In this document: piece by piece, positions 12,858 to 25,930 of the stretch
How positions within the stretch are numbered: position 1 is the stretch's first letter
How the letters are laid out: each line of letters opens with the position of its first letter
Assembly: GCF_963678635.1 (NCBI RefSeq)
Contig: NC_087063.1
Span: 28,470,599 to 28,534,598 of the forward strand
DNA length: 64,000 bases
Direction: 5' to 3'
DNA from: Symsagittifera roscoffensis
Lineage: Eukaryota > Xenacoelomorpha > Acoela > Convolutidae
Program-made: the position numbers and the translations under genes
Notes under the pieces: model-generated
What the model saw: the letters and a program-made list of their open reading frames with translations, nothing else
The model's database searches: none
What the model was told of the DNA's origin: nothing

Positions 12858-13302
12858 CTAATTGATAGGAACAAGCACTTCCCTCCCATCTCTACTTTTG
12901 CACAGAACGCTCATTTTAAATTTTGTAGCCGATGTTACATTACAGTTTTCATCAGTCTCCCGCTTCAATTTTGCTTCTTCTGGTAAAAGAAGTTCATCGA
13001 TATACAATTGACGTCCATTTGTGCAAAAAATCTATGTCGAAATATTTGAAAATTTTCCACACTGTAGGCATCAATTTATATGGAAGAGGTTTTCTTTTTG
13101 GTACATAGAGTTATGCTTTCGAACCGCCACGATCAAAACACTCGATTTTCAAAAACTCAACAAAAAAATTCGCAACATTTCGACCCAGAAATTTTTCGTC
13201 TCGAACGTCAAAAGGCGAGTTTCTGATTAGAACGTTGTCTGTCCGGGTGTACTTTTCTTGCTCTCTCAATCGGTCATTCATTTGATAAACAAATCTCTGC
13301 AA
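12858..13302 (-). pseudogene. LINE ORF1/FP-like domain, array unit 1 (broken)
   Basis: Homologous to the open copy at 20599-21093. It has a TAA in place of the Leu codon after KA (plus-strand GAGTTATGC near 13109), a 35-bp deletion near 13020, and a TAG at the upstream edge of the domain. Confidence 0.6.
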
Positions 13303-15495
13303 ATCTTTTATTTCCTACTGAAAAAAAAACTTTTTTTTCGAACTCATCGTTTATTTTTTAGGTCGTCTCATCTTCTATTCTGTCCAGATCCACATCATAA
13401 CTGCATCCAATTAGTTAGTTTGTCCTGGAACTCAAAATTGTTCAAGGAAAAAATTGTATAAGGAAGTCAATAACATAAATTAAAACAATTTGTTCGGAAT
13501 AATTTTCAAATATTTCAGCCTACAGTAAGTGGCCTTCTTTTTTTTCAATACGCACTACGAGATCTTTAGAATTCAAGCTAATTTGGAGATCAACTGTCTG
13601 TGACAAATTTTTTTTTTGATGGTCTCATTTTTAATCAAAGGACAAAATAATCTAAGGACTACAGAAGGGATTGACGTCATTTCACTATTATGTTCTATTT
13701 AAAAAAAACCTCATTTTTTTCAAACGACAAAATAAACTAAGGACTACAGAAAGAATTGACATCTTTTCAATATTATGTTCTCTATCTAATAAACTTTTCA
13801 ACACGTTTAGGCTGAAAACACGTAGAAAAATTGCTATACATTTTTCTTGAGGTTAACACAAGATCTTGTGTGCTTGAGAACTTAATCAACACTGTTTCAA
13901 ACTGAATCGAAATCAAAAAGTAATAAAGAAAAAGAATATTGAGAAAAAAGGTCTTTCTGTTATTAGTTTTGTAAACTACAATGATGAAAAAAAGTGTAAT
14001 ACCTAGACAGAAACTTAAAAAAACGCAAATAAATTTCTTCAATCGACAGAAAAAATTTTTCATTTGATCTAGATCCAAAGTCTTCTGATCAATTTTGCAA
14101 AAGGATTTAAAATTACATTTTCAGTTGCTCAGTATGAACAATAGTGCAGCCACTCGAACGGACGAAAAGATTTAGCAGCCCACAGATTATTAAAACGTCT
14201 CACAAACCTTTCGTGTTATATACCATTGCCAAAAGTCTCCTGATAATAAATTTATCTCGAACAGAATCAAATTTATGAAAAAATCAGAGGAAAATTATCA
14301 AAACATCAACTGGGATCTTTTGAAATTTAAGATAAATTATCAAAAAAAACACAGTTCGCTGTGAAAAATTTACAGCAAGAATGTCAAAAAAATGTTGCGT
14401 GAACAAACCCGGCAAAGTTGAAAAAAAATGTTCCTTAAACGCTTTGAAACAAATTTAATAAGTCCCAAACAAACCTAAAAACGCAATTGTCAACCTGTTA
14501 CAAGAAAATCACTCTCATAGGCATATATATAAAACTCAAGTTGTACTTTTCAAAATCAAAAACTAAGCCTCATGATATCCATCATACTATATTTTTTTAT
14601 ATTTTTATCAGACAAAGTGTTAAAAATTTAAAATAACTCGAGCCATTTTTAGTTGATGTTTCTGGAGCTGTGAAAAAAATTGCCTAGCATTTTTGTTGGA
14701 TTGAAAATATTTTGAATTTTTCACCTTCAATTGATTCTCTCTGAAAAAAGCAAAATATGCATTTGTTCTATTTTTTCATCAAAATTCGGAAGAGTACCTC
14801 CGTGCTAGCTATTAACAAACCGGATTAGAAGTGAAGTTCTAAAACAAGGCAAAACTAAATGTTATCGTGGTCAAAATTGCAACCTTCACATCTCAGCTCC
14901 CCAATTTTGGAGCTGTGAAAAAAATTGCCTAGCATTTTTGTTGGATTAAAACATTTTGAAATTTCCATCTTTCCACTTTTTTCTCCCACTCTGACTTTTT
15001 GAGTTATCACTAACCTCTTTGTTCCTTATTCTTTTGCGGCTTTTCTGTCGCCTAGGGCAGGGAAAACTCAACACTCTGCACAAAGAAGTCACAAAAAAAG
15101 CATCGCAGAAAAATCTCATCTACAATTTTCTAATTTACATACACAACATTAATCATGAATGGGAATCAAAATTTTTCAAATTATTTTCGTTTTACTTGCG
15201 GGCATTTTTCATTGTCAAAAATAGAGAAAAAACAAAAGCATATGCTTGCTCTGTTTAAAAAGGAAACTCAAAATTATTTCATTCCAACAACTTTTCACAG
15301 TTTAATACCACTGTTTATCAAATTGGCTATTTTTTTCCATTTATCCACCTCATAAAGAACTAATTTTATTCATTTATATGCAGAAAACTTTTCGTCTCTG
15401 TTTTTAGTTCATACTGCATTTATCGATTGCTCGCTCTACGCTGCGATTGCTGTTTACTTTTTCATTGGGTTTTTCAGCTTTTCCATATCAGTTTG

Positions 15496-15978
15496 CTAAT
15501 TGATAGGAACAAGAACTTCCCTCCCATCTCTACTTTTGCACAGAACGCTCATTTTAAATTTTGTAGCCGATGTTACATTACAGTTTTCATCAGTCTCCCG
15601 CTTCAATTTTGCTTCTTCTGGTAAAAGAAGTTCATCGATATACAATTGACGTCCATTCAATGTTTTTTGACCTTGCAGATTTTTCCTTTCATTGTGCAAA
15701 AAATCTTTGTCGAAATATTTGAAAATTTTCCACACTGTAGGCATCAATTTATATGGAAGAGGTTTTCTTTTTGGTACATAGAGTTATGCTTTCGAACCGC
15801 CACGATCAAAACACTCGATTTTCAAAAACTCAACAAAAAAATTCGCAACATTTCGACCCAGAAATTTTTCGTCTCGAACGTCAAAAGGCGAGTTTCTGAT
15901 TAGAACGTTGTCTGTCCGGGTGTACTTTTCTTGCTCTCTCAATCGGTCATTCATTTGATAAACAAATCTCTGCAAATC
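15496..15978 (-). pseudogene. LINE ORF1/FP-like domain, array unit 2 (nonsense)
   Basis: Two open pieces (15784-15975 and 15496-15747) are split by the same in-frame TAA as in units 1 and 3. The 35 bp missing from unit 1 are present. Otherwise nearly identical to unit 3. Confidence 0.6.
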
Positions 15979-18169
15979 TTTTATTTCCTACTGAAAAAAA
16001 AACTTTTTTTTCGAACTCATCGTTTGTTTTTTAGGTCGTCTCATCTTCTATTCTGTCCAGATCCACATCATAACTGCATCCAATTAGTTAGTTTGTCCTG
16101 GAACTCAAAATTGTTCAAGGAAAAAATTGTATAAGGAAGTCAATAACATAAATTAAAACAATTTGTTCGGAATTATTTTCAAATATTTCAGCCTACAGTA
16201 AGTGGCCTTCTTTTTTTTCAATACACACTACGAGATCTTTAGAATTCAAGCTAATTTGGAGATCAACTGTCTGTGACAATTTTTTTTTGATGGTCTCATT
16301 TTTAATCAAAGGACAAAATAATCTAAGGACTACAGAAGGGATTGACATCATTTCACTATTATGTTCTATTTAAAAAAAACCTCATTTTTTTCAAACGACA
16401 AAATAAACTAAGGACTACAGAAAGAATTGACATCTTTTCAATATTATGTTCTCTATCTAATAAACTTTTCAACACGTTTAGGCTGAAAACACGTAGCAAA
16501 ATTGCTATACATTTTTCTTGAGGTTAACACAAGATCTTGTGTGCTTGAGAACTTAATCAACACTGTTTCAAACTGAATCGAAATCAAAAAGTAATAAAGA
16601 AAAAGAATATTGAGAAAAAAGGTCTTTCTGTTATTAGTTTTGTAAACTACAATGATGAAAAAAAAGTGTAATACCTAGACAGAAACTTAAAAAAACGCAA
16701 ATAAATTTCTTCAATCGACAGAAAAAAACTTTCATTTGATCTAGATCCAAAGTCTTCGGATCAATTTTGCAAAAGGATTTAAAATTACATTTTCAGTTGC
16801 TCAGTATGAACAATAGTGCAGCCACTCGAACGGACGAAAAGATTTAGCAGCCCACAGTTTATTAAAACGTCTCACAAACCTTTCGTGTTATATACCATTG
16901 CCAAAAGTCTCCTGATAATAAATTTATCTCGAACAGAATCAAATTTATGAAAAAATCAGAGGAAAATTATCAAAACATCAACTGGGATCTTTTGAAATTT
17001 AAGATAAATTATCAAAAAAAAACACAGTTCGCTGTGAAAAATTTACAGCAAGAATGTCAAAAAAATGTTGCGTGAACAAACCCGGCAAAGTTGAAAAAAA
17101 ATGTTCCTTAAACGCTTTGAAACAAATTTAATAAGTCCCAAACAAACCTAAAAACGCAATTGTCAACCTGTTACAAGAAAATCACTCTCATAGGCATATA
17201 TATAAAACTCAAGTTGTACTTTTCAAAATCAAAAACTAAGCCTCATGATATCCATCATACTATATTTTTTTATATTTTTATCAGACAAAGTGTTAAAAAT
17301 TTAAAATAACTCGAGCCATTTTTAGTTGATGTTTCTGGAGCTGTGAAAAAAATTGCCTAGCATTTTTGTTGGATTGAAAATATTTTGAATTTTTCACCTT
17401 CAATTGATTCTCTCTGAAAAAAGCAAAATATGCATTTGTTCTATTTTTTCATCAAAATTCGGAAGAGTACCTCCGTGCTAGCTATTAACAAACCGGATTA
17501 GAAGTGAAGTTCTAAAACAAGGCAAAACTAAATGTTATCGTGGTCAAAATTGCAACCTTCACATCTCAGCTCCCCAATTTTGGAGCTGTGAAAAAAATTG
17601 CCTAGCATTTTTGTTGGATTAAAACATTTTGAAATTTCCATCTTTCCACTTTTTTCTCCCACTCTGACTTTTTGAGTTATCACTAACCTCTTTGTTCCTT
17701 ATTCTTTTGCGGCTTTTCTGTCGCCTAGGGCAGGGAAAACTCAACACTCTGCACAAAGAAGTCACAAAAAAAAGCATCGCAGAAAAATCTCATCTACAAT
17801 TTTCTAATTTACATACACAACATTAATCATGAATGGGAATCAAAATTTTTCAAATTATTTTCGTTTTACTTGCGGGCATTTTTCATTGTCAAAAATAGAG
17901 AAGAAACAAAAGCATATGCTTGCTCTGTTTAAAGAGGAAACTCAAAATTATTTCATTCCAACAACTTTTCACAGTTTAATACCACTGTTTATCAAATTGG
18001 CTATTTTTTTCCATTTATCCACCTCATAAAGAACTAATTTTATTCATTTATATGCAGAAAACTTTTCGTCTCTGTTTTTAGTTCATACTGCATTTATCGA
18101 TTGCTCGCTCTACGCTGCGATTGCTGTTTACTTTTTCATTGGGTTTTTCAGCTTTTCCATATCAGTTTG

Positions 18170-18652
18170 CTAATTGATAGGAACAAGAACTTCCCTCCCA
18201 TCTCTACTTTTGCACAGAACGCTCATTTTAAATTTTGTAGCCGATGTTACATTACAGTTTTCATCAGTCTCCCGCTTCAATTTTGCTTCTTCTGGTAAAA
18301 GAAGTTCATCGATATACAATTGACGTCCATTCAATGTTTTTTGACCTTGCAGATTTTTCCTTTCATTGTGCAAAAAATCTTTGTCGAAATATTTGAAAAT
18401 TTTCCACACTGTAGGCATCAATTTATATAGAAGAGGTTTTCTTTTTGGTACATAGAGTTATGCTTTCGAACCGCCACGATCAAAACACTCGATTTTCAAA
18501 AACTCAACAAAAAAATTCGCAACATTTCGACCCAGAAATTTTTCGTCTCGAACGTCAAAAGGCGAGTTTCTGATTAGAACGTTGTCTGTCCGGGTGTACT
18601 TTTCTTGCTCTCTCAATCGGTCATTCATTTGATAAACAAATCTCTGCAAATC
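18170..18652 (-). pseudogene. LINE ORF1/FP-like domain, array unit 3 (nonsense)
   Basis: Same structure and same stop as unit 2 (open pieces 18458-18649 and 18170-18421). The shared nonsense codon shows that units 1-3 were amplified from one already dead copy. Confidence 0.6.
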
Positions 18653-20598
18653 TTTTATTTCCTACTGAAAAAAAAACTTTTTTTTCGAACTCATCGTTTA
18701 TTTTTTAGGTCGTCTCATCTTCTATTCTGTCCAGATCCACATCATAACTGCATCCAATTAGTTAGTTTGTCCTGGAACTCAAAATTGTTCAAGGAAAAAA
18801 TTGTATAAGGAAGTCAATAACATAAATTAAAACAATTTGTTCGGAATTATTTTCAAATATTTCAGCCTACAGTAAGTGGCCTTTTTTTTCAATACACACT
18901 ACGAGATCTTTAGAATTCAAGCTAATTTGGAGATCAACTGTCTGTGACAATTTTTTTTTTTGATGGTCTCATTTTTAATCAAAGGACAAAATAATCTAAG
19001 GACTACAGAAGGGATTGACATCATTTCACTATTATGTTCTATTTAAAAAAAACCTCATTTTTTTCAAACGACAAAATAAACTAAGGACTACAGAAAGAAT
19101 TGACATCATTTCAATATTATGTTCTCTATCTAATAAACTTTTCAACACGTATAGGCTGAAAACACGTAGAAAAATTGCTATAAATTTTTCTTGAGGTTAA
19201 CACAAGATCTTGTGTGCTTGAGAACTTAATCAACACTGTTTCAAACTGAATCGAAATCAAAAAGTAATAAAGAAAAAGAATATTGAGAAAAAAGGTCTTT
19301 CTGTTATTAGTTTTGTAAACTACAATGATGAAAAAAAAGTGTAATACCTAGACAGAAACTTTAAAAAACGCAAATAAATTATTTCAATCGACAGAAATTA
19401 AATTTTTCATTTGATCTAGATCCAAAGTCTTCTGATCAATTTTTCAAAAAGATTTAAAAATTACATTTTCAGTTGCTCAGTATGAACAATAGTGCAGCCA
19501 CTCGAACGGACGAAAAGATTTAGCAGCCCACAGTTTATTAAAACGTCTCACAAACCTTTCGTGTTATATACCATTGCCAAAAGTCTCCTGATAATAAATT
19601 TATCTCGAACAAAATCAAATTTATGAAAAACTCAGAGGAAAATTATCAAAACATCAACTGGGATCTTTTGAAATTTAAGATAAATTATCAAAAAAAACAC
19701 AGTTCGCTGTGAAAAATGTACAGCAAGAATGTCAAAAAAAATGTTGCGTGAACAAACCCGGCAAAGTTGAAAAAAAATGTTCCTTAAACGCTTTGAAACA
19801 AATTTAAGAAGTCCCAAACAAACCTAAAAACGCAATTGTCAACCTGTTACATTAAAATCATTCTCATAGGCGTATATAAACCACAAGTTGTACTTTTCAA
19901 CATCAAAAACTAAGCCTCATGATATTCATCATACTATAGTTTTTTAAATTTTTATCAAACAAAGTGTTAAAAACTTAAAACAACTCAAGCCATTTTTAGT
20001 TGATGTTTCTGGAGCTGTGAAAAAAATTGCCTAGCATTTTTGTTGGATTAAAACATTTTGAAATTTCCATCTTTCCACTTTTTTCTACCACTCTGACTTT
20101 TTGAGTTATCACTAACCTCTTTGTTCCTTATTCTTTTGCGGCTTTTCTGTCGCCTAGGGCAGGGAAAACTCAACACTCTGCACGAAGAAGTCACAAAAGA
20201 AAGCATCGCAGAAAAATCTCGTCTACAATTTTCTAATTTACATACACAACATTAATCATGAATGGGAATCAAAATTTTTCAAATTATTTTCGTTTTACTT
20301 GCGGGCATTTTTCATTGTCAAAAATAGAGAAGAAACAAAAGCATATGCTTGCTCTGTTTAAAGAGGAAACTCAAAATTATTTCATTCCAACAACTTTTCA
20401 CAGTTTAATACCACTGTTTATCAAATTGGCTATTTTTTTCCATTTATCCACCTCATAAAGAACTAATTTTATTCATTTATATGCAGAAAACTTTTCGTCT
20501 CTGTTTTTAGTTCATACTGCATTTATCGATTGCTCGCTCTACGCTGCGAATGCTGTTTCCTTTTTCATTGGGTTTTTCAGCTTTTCCATATCAGTTTG

Positions 20599-21093
20599 CT
20601 AATTGATAGGAACAAGCACTTCCCTCCCATCTCTACTTTTGCACAGAACGCTCATTTTAAATTTTGTAGCCGATGTTACATAACAGTTTTCATCAGTCTC
20701 CCGCTTCAATTTTGCTTCTTCTGGTAAAAGAAGTTCATCGATATACAATTGACGTCCATTCAATGTTTTTTGACCTTGCAGATTTTTCCTTTCATTGTGC
20801 AAAAAATCTTTGTCGAAATATTTGAAAATTTTCCACACTGTAGGCATCAATTTATATGGAAGAGGTTTTCTTTTTGGTACATAGAGTAATGCTTTCGAGC
20901 CGCCACGATCAAAACACTCGATTTTCAAAAACTCAACAAAAAATTTCACAACATTTCGATCCAGCAGTTTTTCGTCTCGACCGTCAAAAGGCGAGTTTCT
21001 GATTAGAACGTTGTCTTTCCGGGTGTACTTTTCTTGCTGTCTCAATCGGTCATTCATTTGATAAACAAATCTCTGCAAATCTTTTACTTCCTC
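20599..21093 (-). CDS. LINE ORF1/FP-like nucleic-acid-binding domain, array unit 4 (only open copy)
   Basis: About 164 codons are open from GAG-GAA at 21093 (directly after TTTTTTCAG) to the stop at 20599; no ATG-initiated start is obvious. The order is a short coiled coil (EEVKDLQRFVYQMNDRLRQQ), then EKYTRKDNVLIRNSPF, a central alpha/beta region, then NLQGQKTLNGRQLYIDELL, and a C-terminal segment ending in REVLVPIN. The pattern (coiled coil, 'Q-E-x-Y-x-R-x-x-N', then '(L/I)YI(D/N)E-L-x-P') is that of LINE ORF1 proteins and the related baculovirus FP domain found in retroelements. Further upstream the same coiled-coil reading continues (NDEFEK, IEDETT) but through a TAA. This is probably a decayed ORF rather than a spliced exon. 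No reverse transcriptase is present in the unit. Confidence 0.45.
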   Translation of the reverse strand, partial: EEVKDLQRFVYQMNDRLRQQEKYTRKDNVLIRNSPFDGRDEKLLDRNVVKFFVEFLKIECFDRGGSKALLYVPKRKPLPYKLMPTVWKIFKYFDKDFLHNERKNLQGQKTLNGRQLYIDELLLPEEAKLKRETDENCYVTSATKFKMSVLCKSRDGREVLVPIN

Positions 21094-22538
21094 CTGAAAA
21101 AAATTTTTTCGAACTCATCGTTTAGTTTTTAGGTCGTCTCATCTTCTATTCTATCCAGATCCACATCATAACTGCATCCAATTAGTTAATTTGTCCTGGC
21201 ACTCAAAATTGTTCAAGGAAATAGTTTTCAAATATTTCAGCCTACAGTAAATGGCCTTCTTTTTTTTCAGTACGCACTAAGAGATGTTTAGAACTCAAGC
21301 GAATTTGGAGGTCAACTGTCTGTGACAAAAAATTTTGATGGTCTCAATTTTATTTTAACGACAAAATAAACTAAGGACTACAGAAGGAATTGACATCATT
21401 TCACTATTATGTTTTCTATTTAATAATCTTTTCAAAACGTTTAGGCTAAAAGAGCAGAAAAATCTGCTATAAATCTTTCTTGAGGTTAACACAAAGATCT
21501 TGTGTGCTTGAGAACTTCATCAACACTGTTTTAAACTGAATCGAAATCCAAAAGTAAAAAGAAAAGGAATTTTGAGAAAAAAAGGATCTTCTGTTATTAG
21601 TTTTGTAAACTACAATGATTAAAAAAAATAAGTGCAATACCTAGACAGAAACTTTAAAAAACGCAAATAAATTATTTCAATCGACAGAAATTAAATTTTT
21701 CATTTGATCTAGATCCAAAGTCTTCTGATCAATTTTTCAAAAAGATTTAAAAATTACATTTTCAGTTGCTCATTATTTACAATACTGCAGCCACTCGAAC
21801 GGACGAAAATATGTAGCAACCCACAGTTCATTAAAACGTCTCGTAAATCTTTCATGTTATATACCAGTGCCAAAAGTCTCCTGATAATAAATTTATCTCG
21901 AACAAAATCAAATTTATGAAAAACTCAGAGGAAAATTATCAAAACATCAACTGGGATCTTTTGAAATTTAAGATAAATTATCAAAAAAAAACACAGTTCG
22001 CTGTGAAAAATGTACAGCAAGAATGTCAAAAAAATGTTGCGTGAACAAACCCGGCAAAGTTGAAAAAAAATGTTCCTTAAACGCTTTGAAACAAATTTAA
22101 TAAGTCCCAAACAAACCTAAAAACGCAATTGTCAACCTGTTACAAGAAAATCACTCTCATAGGCATATATATAAAACTCAAGTTGTACTTTTCAAAATCA
22201 AAAACTAAGCCTCATGATATCCATCATACTATATTTTTTTATATTTTTATCAGACAAAGTGTTAAAAATTTAAAATAACTCGAGCCATTTTTAGTTGATG
22301 TTTCTGGAGCTGTGAAAAAAATTGCCTAGCATTTTTGTTGGATTGAAAATATTTTGAATTTTTCACCTTCAATTGATTCTCTCTGAAAAAAGCAAAATAT
22401 GCATTTGTTCTATTTTTTCATCAAAATTCGGAAGATAACCTCCGTGCTAGCTATTAACAAACCGGATTAGAAGTGAAGTTCTAAAACAAGGCAAAACTAA
22501 ATGTTATCGTGGTCAAAATTGCAACCTTCACATCTCAG

Positions 22539-23303
22539 AGAATCAGTCCTAAAACATGGCAGCAAGAAATTGAGTGTAGCGTCGAGTAAAAATGCATGCG
22601 CCTGCAATTTCAAATGAAAATTATAAAACAAAATGATACAATTTGTGATTCTTAAAATTAAAAGGGGATCTTAATCCGACATAAGGATTAGCTGTTTTGA
22701 ATTAGTTTTCGATTGTTTCATTACAACACAGCAAGAAGCGAAAGGGCGAGCTTCGTTACGGTTCAATCATTTTTTTTCACTGCCGTTTAATGCTTGAAGG
22801 AAATGAGATCTTTCGTGGTTTGTCAAGAACAAAACACTTGTCCGGAAATAATGAAACTTTAAAAAGAAAACTTAATAACTATCATCATTAAGAGCAGCTT
22901 CAGAAGCACTATACTTAGCCTTATCATACATAAATATTTTAAGATTTTCTCACCATGATGCGTTCTTTAGTATCAGTTTTTTTTTTACAAATTTGAAGCT
23001 CTTATTGATTTTTTCTTGACGTCACGTTCTTTTTACGGCAATAAAGTTTTTCTCATGTTAGAAAGGGTGTACTTACAAGTATGAGTCAATTCCCTGGAAG
23101 ACATGGAAAATATAAGTCATTTACAAATTATTTGTTGTTAAAGGGTAGAACCGAAGTTTCAAGTGGTCTTCCGCTCCAAAACTGTCTGCTACTCAGACGA
23201 AATTCAGTTAGCGAGTTTTTCTCTGGGGCTGCTATCAATTTTACCTAATTTCACCTTAACTTATTTAAATGATTAATCTTAATTTTTTTTCAGTTAAACT
23301 TAA
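22539..23303. other. No gene recognised
   Basis: AT-rich sequence between the tandem array and the LTR element. I see no supported feature. Confidence 0.5.
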
Positions 23304-23570
23304 TGGAACCAGTTTTAAACTAGAATGTATAATTGGTTATAAATATAATTCTCTATTCATATAAAATATTCCTAACTAACCAATCATATTCCATCTCTAA
23401 CCTTTACACTTATTTGTAAGTGCTGAAACTACTTGAAGTTTCAGCACCAGAGCAATTTGAATTAAACTTAGAATACAGTCTATCCGGCCGAAAATAAGAT
23501 AGCGTGACGAGCAGACGGTGTACCTTATCTGAAATTACTCTATGAGTATAACCAAATAGGTCTTAACTCA
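23304..23570 (+). repeat. Left LTR (internally deleted)
   Basis: Begins TGGAACCAGTTTTAAACTAG and ends AAATAGGTCTTAACTCA. Relative to the right LTR it lacks about 110 bp between AGAATACAG and TCTATCCGGCCG. Confidence 0.8.
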
Positions 23571-23572
23571 TC

Positions 23573-23590
23573 TGGTGCGACCAGTGAGGC
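23573..23590 (+). promoter_or_regulatory. Candidate tRNA primer-binding site
   Basis: TGGTGCGACCAGTGAGGC begins two bases after the left LTR. TGG at this place is the expected complement of a tRNA 3' CCA end. I did not assign the tRNA. Confidence 0.5.
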
Positions 23591-25122
23591 AATCACACAA
23601 TCATCTAAAACATACAAAAAACAAATAAAAAATTGAAGACTCCTTTCTTAAAAATTCTAAACTCGTATTAACAAATCGCAGTATAATTGAAAAGCAGTAA
23701 AATTTTCCCCAAATAGCAGTAAATTAATAAATAATCCCCAATGCAATAAATTTCTTTTTACCAGGCAGTAAATTTATAAATTAAATTCCCCAAAAGCAGT
23801 AAAATTGATATTTCAACGCAGTAAAAAATCGCAGATAAATTGAAAAAGTACTAAACTTTTTACAAGACGCTTCTTTTATATGATTTGAATCATTCAATCG
23901 CCCGTAAAACTCTTTCCACAATCGCACAGCTCGCCCACGAAGAATTGTTTAAATAATTAATTTCAAGTTTTAATTTTCACTGATAACAATTCTAACCAAT
24001 TTTCACACGGTTCAAACTTTCCTTTGACCCAGTTGGAAGGAATTATATAGTAAACTACAAAAACCAACGCAGCTTACTAACGTCACAAACCCCAAACTAA
24101 TAGCATGACTAAGAAAGAAAAGCCCACGGTACCCAAAACAGATTAAAACCAGATTAAAACTGGGTAAATTATTATTTTGAAAACCACTTTCAAGTCTTAC
24201 CACAAACGAATAAAACACAAAAAAGTCGAAAGACAAAACCAAACCAAAAGAATCGATTTTTGAGAAAAGGACACAATCAAAACGAAAAGAGAAAAATAAG
24301 TAATAAAAACGAAACAAAATGTTGAACACAAAAAGAGACTCTGCACAAAGAGACCTCGAAAATATACCACATTCCTGGCCTCACCAAACAGAGGGACGTC
24401 CTGAGCATGCTCTATAGCCGGCCTAACGCACCGCGCTACAACCACGCTTTGTGACCCACACTCTATTTTTGCCAAGAGTTGCTCTAGGGTGAGCGACTCT
24501 TAAAAAAAACTGAACTAATATAAAAACGCTTTTGCCATAACCATCAATAACAAATCATAACTAAAACTAAACTAACAAAGGAAATTATATATATAAATGA
24601 TAAATGCAGCATGTATAGATTTCGTAAAGCCCAAAAGACGAGCAGCAAAGGAGACGACAATCCAATCACATTCCAACTTCGGAATGGCAAATCTATTCGA
24701 TTTGCTGCCTAAAGTCACTACCTCAAAGGATTCAAAGTATGGACCCAACATCGCAGCAAAGGAAAACCATTAAACCAGACCAATGGCCATATCGATGTTG
24801 ACTACACGTACAGATCCTAGTCACTTGGCACTTCACACGGAAAAGCCAAATTTCACTCTGCACGTAGTCTCGATCTAAACTTAACGAAATCGATAGATCA
24901 TTGCATCGCTCAGAAGTCTTGACACAATAACCCAAGACTACCACGATCAACGAGACCCATCTAGAAGATACGAACATAACCATCTTCCTCCGTCAAACAC
25001 GAACAGCCACACTTCTCTTTTCTCCAAGAAGTCAATGCTCGCAACTTCAACAAGAAACTACATCACCCGTCCTTCACTACCTTAAACATTTAAAAACTAA
25101 AACTCTCTAAACCCCGGATGGG

Positions 25123-25500
25123 TGGAACCAGTTCTAAACTAGAATCTTAGTTGGTTTTAAATATAAATCGCTATTCATATAAAATATTCCTAACTAACCA
25201 ATCATATTCCATCTCTAACCTTTACACTTATTTGTAAGTGCTGAAACTACTTGAAGTTTCAGCACCAGAGCAATTTGAATTAAACTTAGAATACAGTTGT
25301 TCTCCTTCTGGAAACTAACTCACATAAACCAGTATACACTAGATCTATTGAGACTAGGAGATATAAGAGTAAGATTAAGATCGGTATTTGACTAAGAAGT
25401 TGCACGAATCTATCCGGCCGAAAATAAGATAGCGTGACGAGCAGACGATGTACCTTATCTGAAATTACTCTATGAGTATAACCAAATAGGTCTTAACTTA
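25123..25500 (+). repeat. Right LTR (full-length form)
   Basis: 378 bp, begins TGGAACCAGTTCTAAACTAG and ends AATAGGTCTTAACTTA. The shared parts are nearly identical to the left LTR, so the insertion is fairly young. Confidence 0.8.
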
Positions 25501-25744
25501 TTAAGGTAAATAAGGTAAACTATGGTACATAATTTTTTGCGTGTGTGCAGATAGACTTTAATTCGACGTCATAAAAAAATATAACTACTTTCAATAAAGG
25601 AAACTGCCCAGGTTCACCATGCTTAGTTATACAATGATATCAAACGTATCCTCGTGAATAGGAGAGAATTGCTACTGCAAGGCTGACTTCGTGACCAAGT
25701 TTAAAACTTCAGCAAACTCAACAACTTTTTATCATCATTAGTTA

Positions 25745-25930
25745 TTTTATTGTACCTTGCACAGTGGTAAAGCGTTCCCTTTATGATCGTCAGATCGGGT
25801 AATCGATCCCCTGCGTAGTGATGGTGTGTAAAGACGAGCTCTCTCTTGACCTATAGCTTCAGGTTTACCACAGCCTGACCGATTTTAGCTGCAAAAGGGT
25901 TATCAAGTGAAAATTCTAGACGTAAGAAAA
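25745..25930 (+). mobile_element. tRNA-derived SINE with clear A and B boxes
   Basis: An A-box-like TTGCACAGTGGTAAAGCG near 25757 is followed about 35 bp later by a B-box-like GGGTAATCGATCCCC near 25796. A non-tRNA body follows (GTAAAGACGAGCTCTC...). The spacing fits an RNA polymerase III promoter. The fold is not a good functional tRNA. Confidence 0.6.

Larger units (their letters stand above)
12328..22538. repeat. Tandem array of four units, 2.4-2.7 kb each
   Basis: Units start at CATCTTTCCACTTTTTTCT at 12328, 14966, 17639 and 20068; the last ends at CATCTCAG, 22538. Units 1-3 are nearly identical; unit 4 is more diverged, with about 1-3% substitutions and a roughly 55-bp gap around 21220. 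Unit 3 lacks about 245 bp that lie between two direct repeats (GGAGCTGTGAAAAAAATTGC...) in units 1 and 2. Unit 1 lacks 35 bp near 13020. Each unit carries a minus-strand ORF1/FP-like domain, listed separately. The low divergence implies recent amplification or ongoing homogenisation. Confidence 0.95.
23304..25500 (+). mobile_element. Short LTR retrotransposon derivative without pol (TRIM/LARD-like)
   Basis: Two direct LTRs (23304-23570 and 25123-25500) flank 1.55 kb. The left LTR is TG...CA; the right is TG...TA. Possible 4-bp TTAA target duplication: left flank CTTAA|TGG, right TA|TTAAGG. A primer-binding-site candidate follows the left LTR. The interior has no reverse transcriptase, integrase or protease that I can find, only short unconvincing frames. 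The purine tract before the right LTR is weak (GGATGGG). It was probably mobilised in trans by an autonomous relative. Confidence 0.75.

Noticed and set aside
13782..14078. 98-codon minus-strand frame in array unit 1
   Set aside because: Not open in the other units although they are nearly identical. The translation is Phe/Leu/Ile-rich, as expected from AT-rich DNA.
24330..24475. tRNA-like sequence inside the LTR element (minus strand, GTAGCGCGGTGCGTTAGGC)
   Set aside because: The A-box resemblance is fair, but the B box (TTTTCGAGGTC) is poor and no cloverleaf can be drawn.
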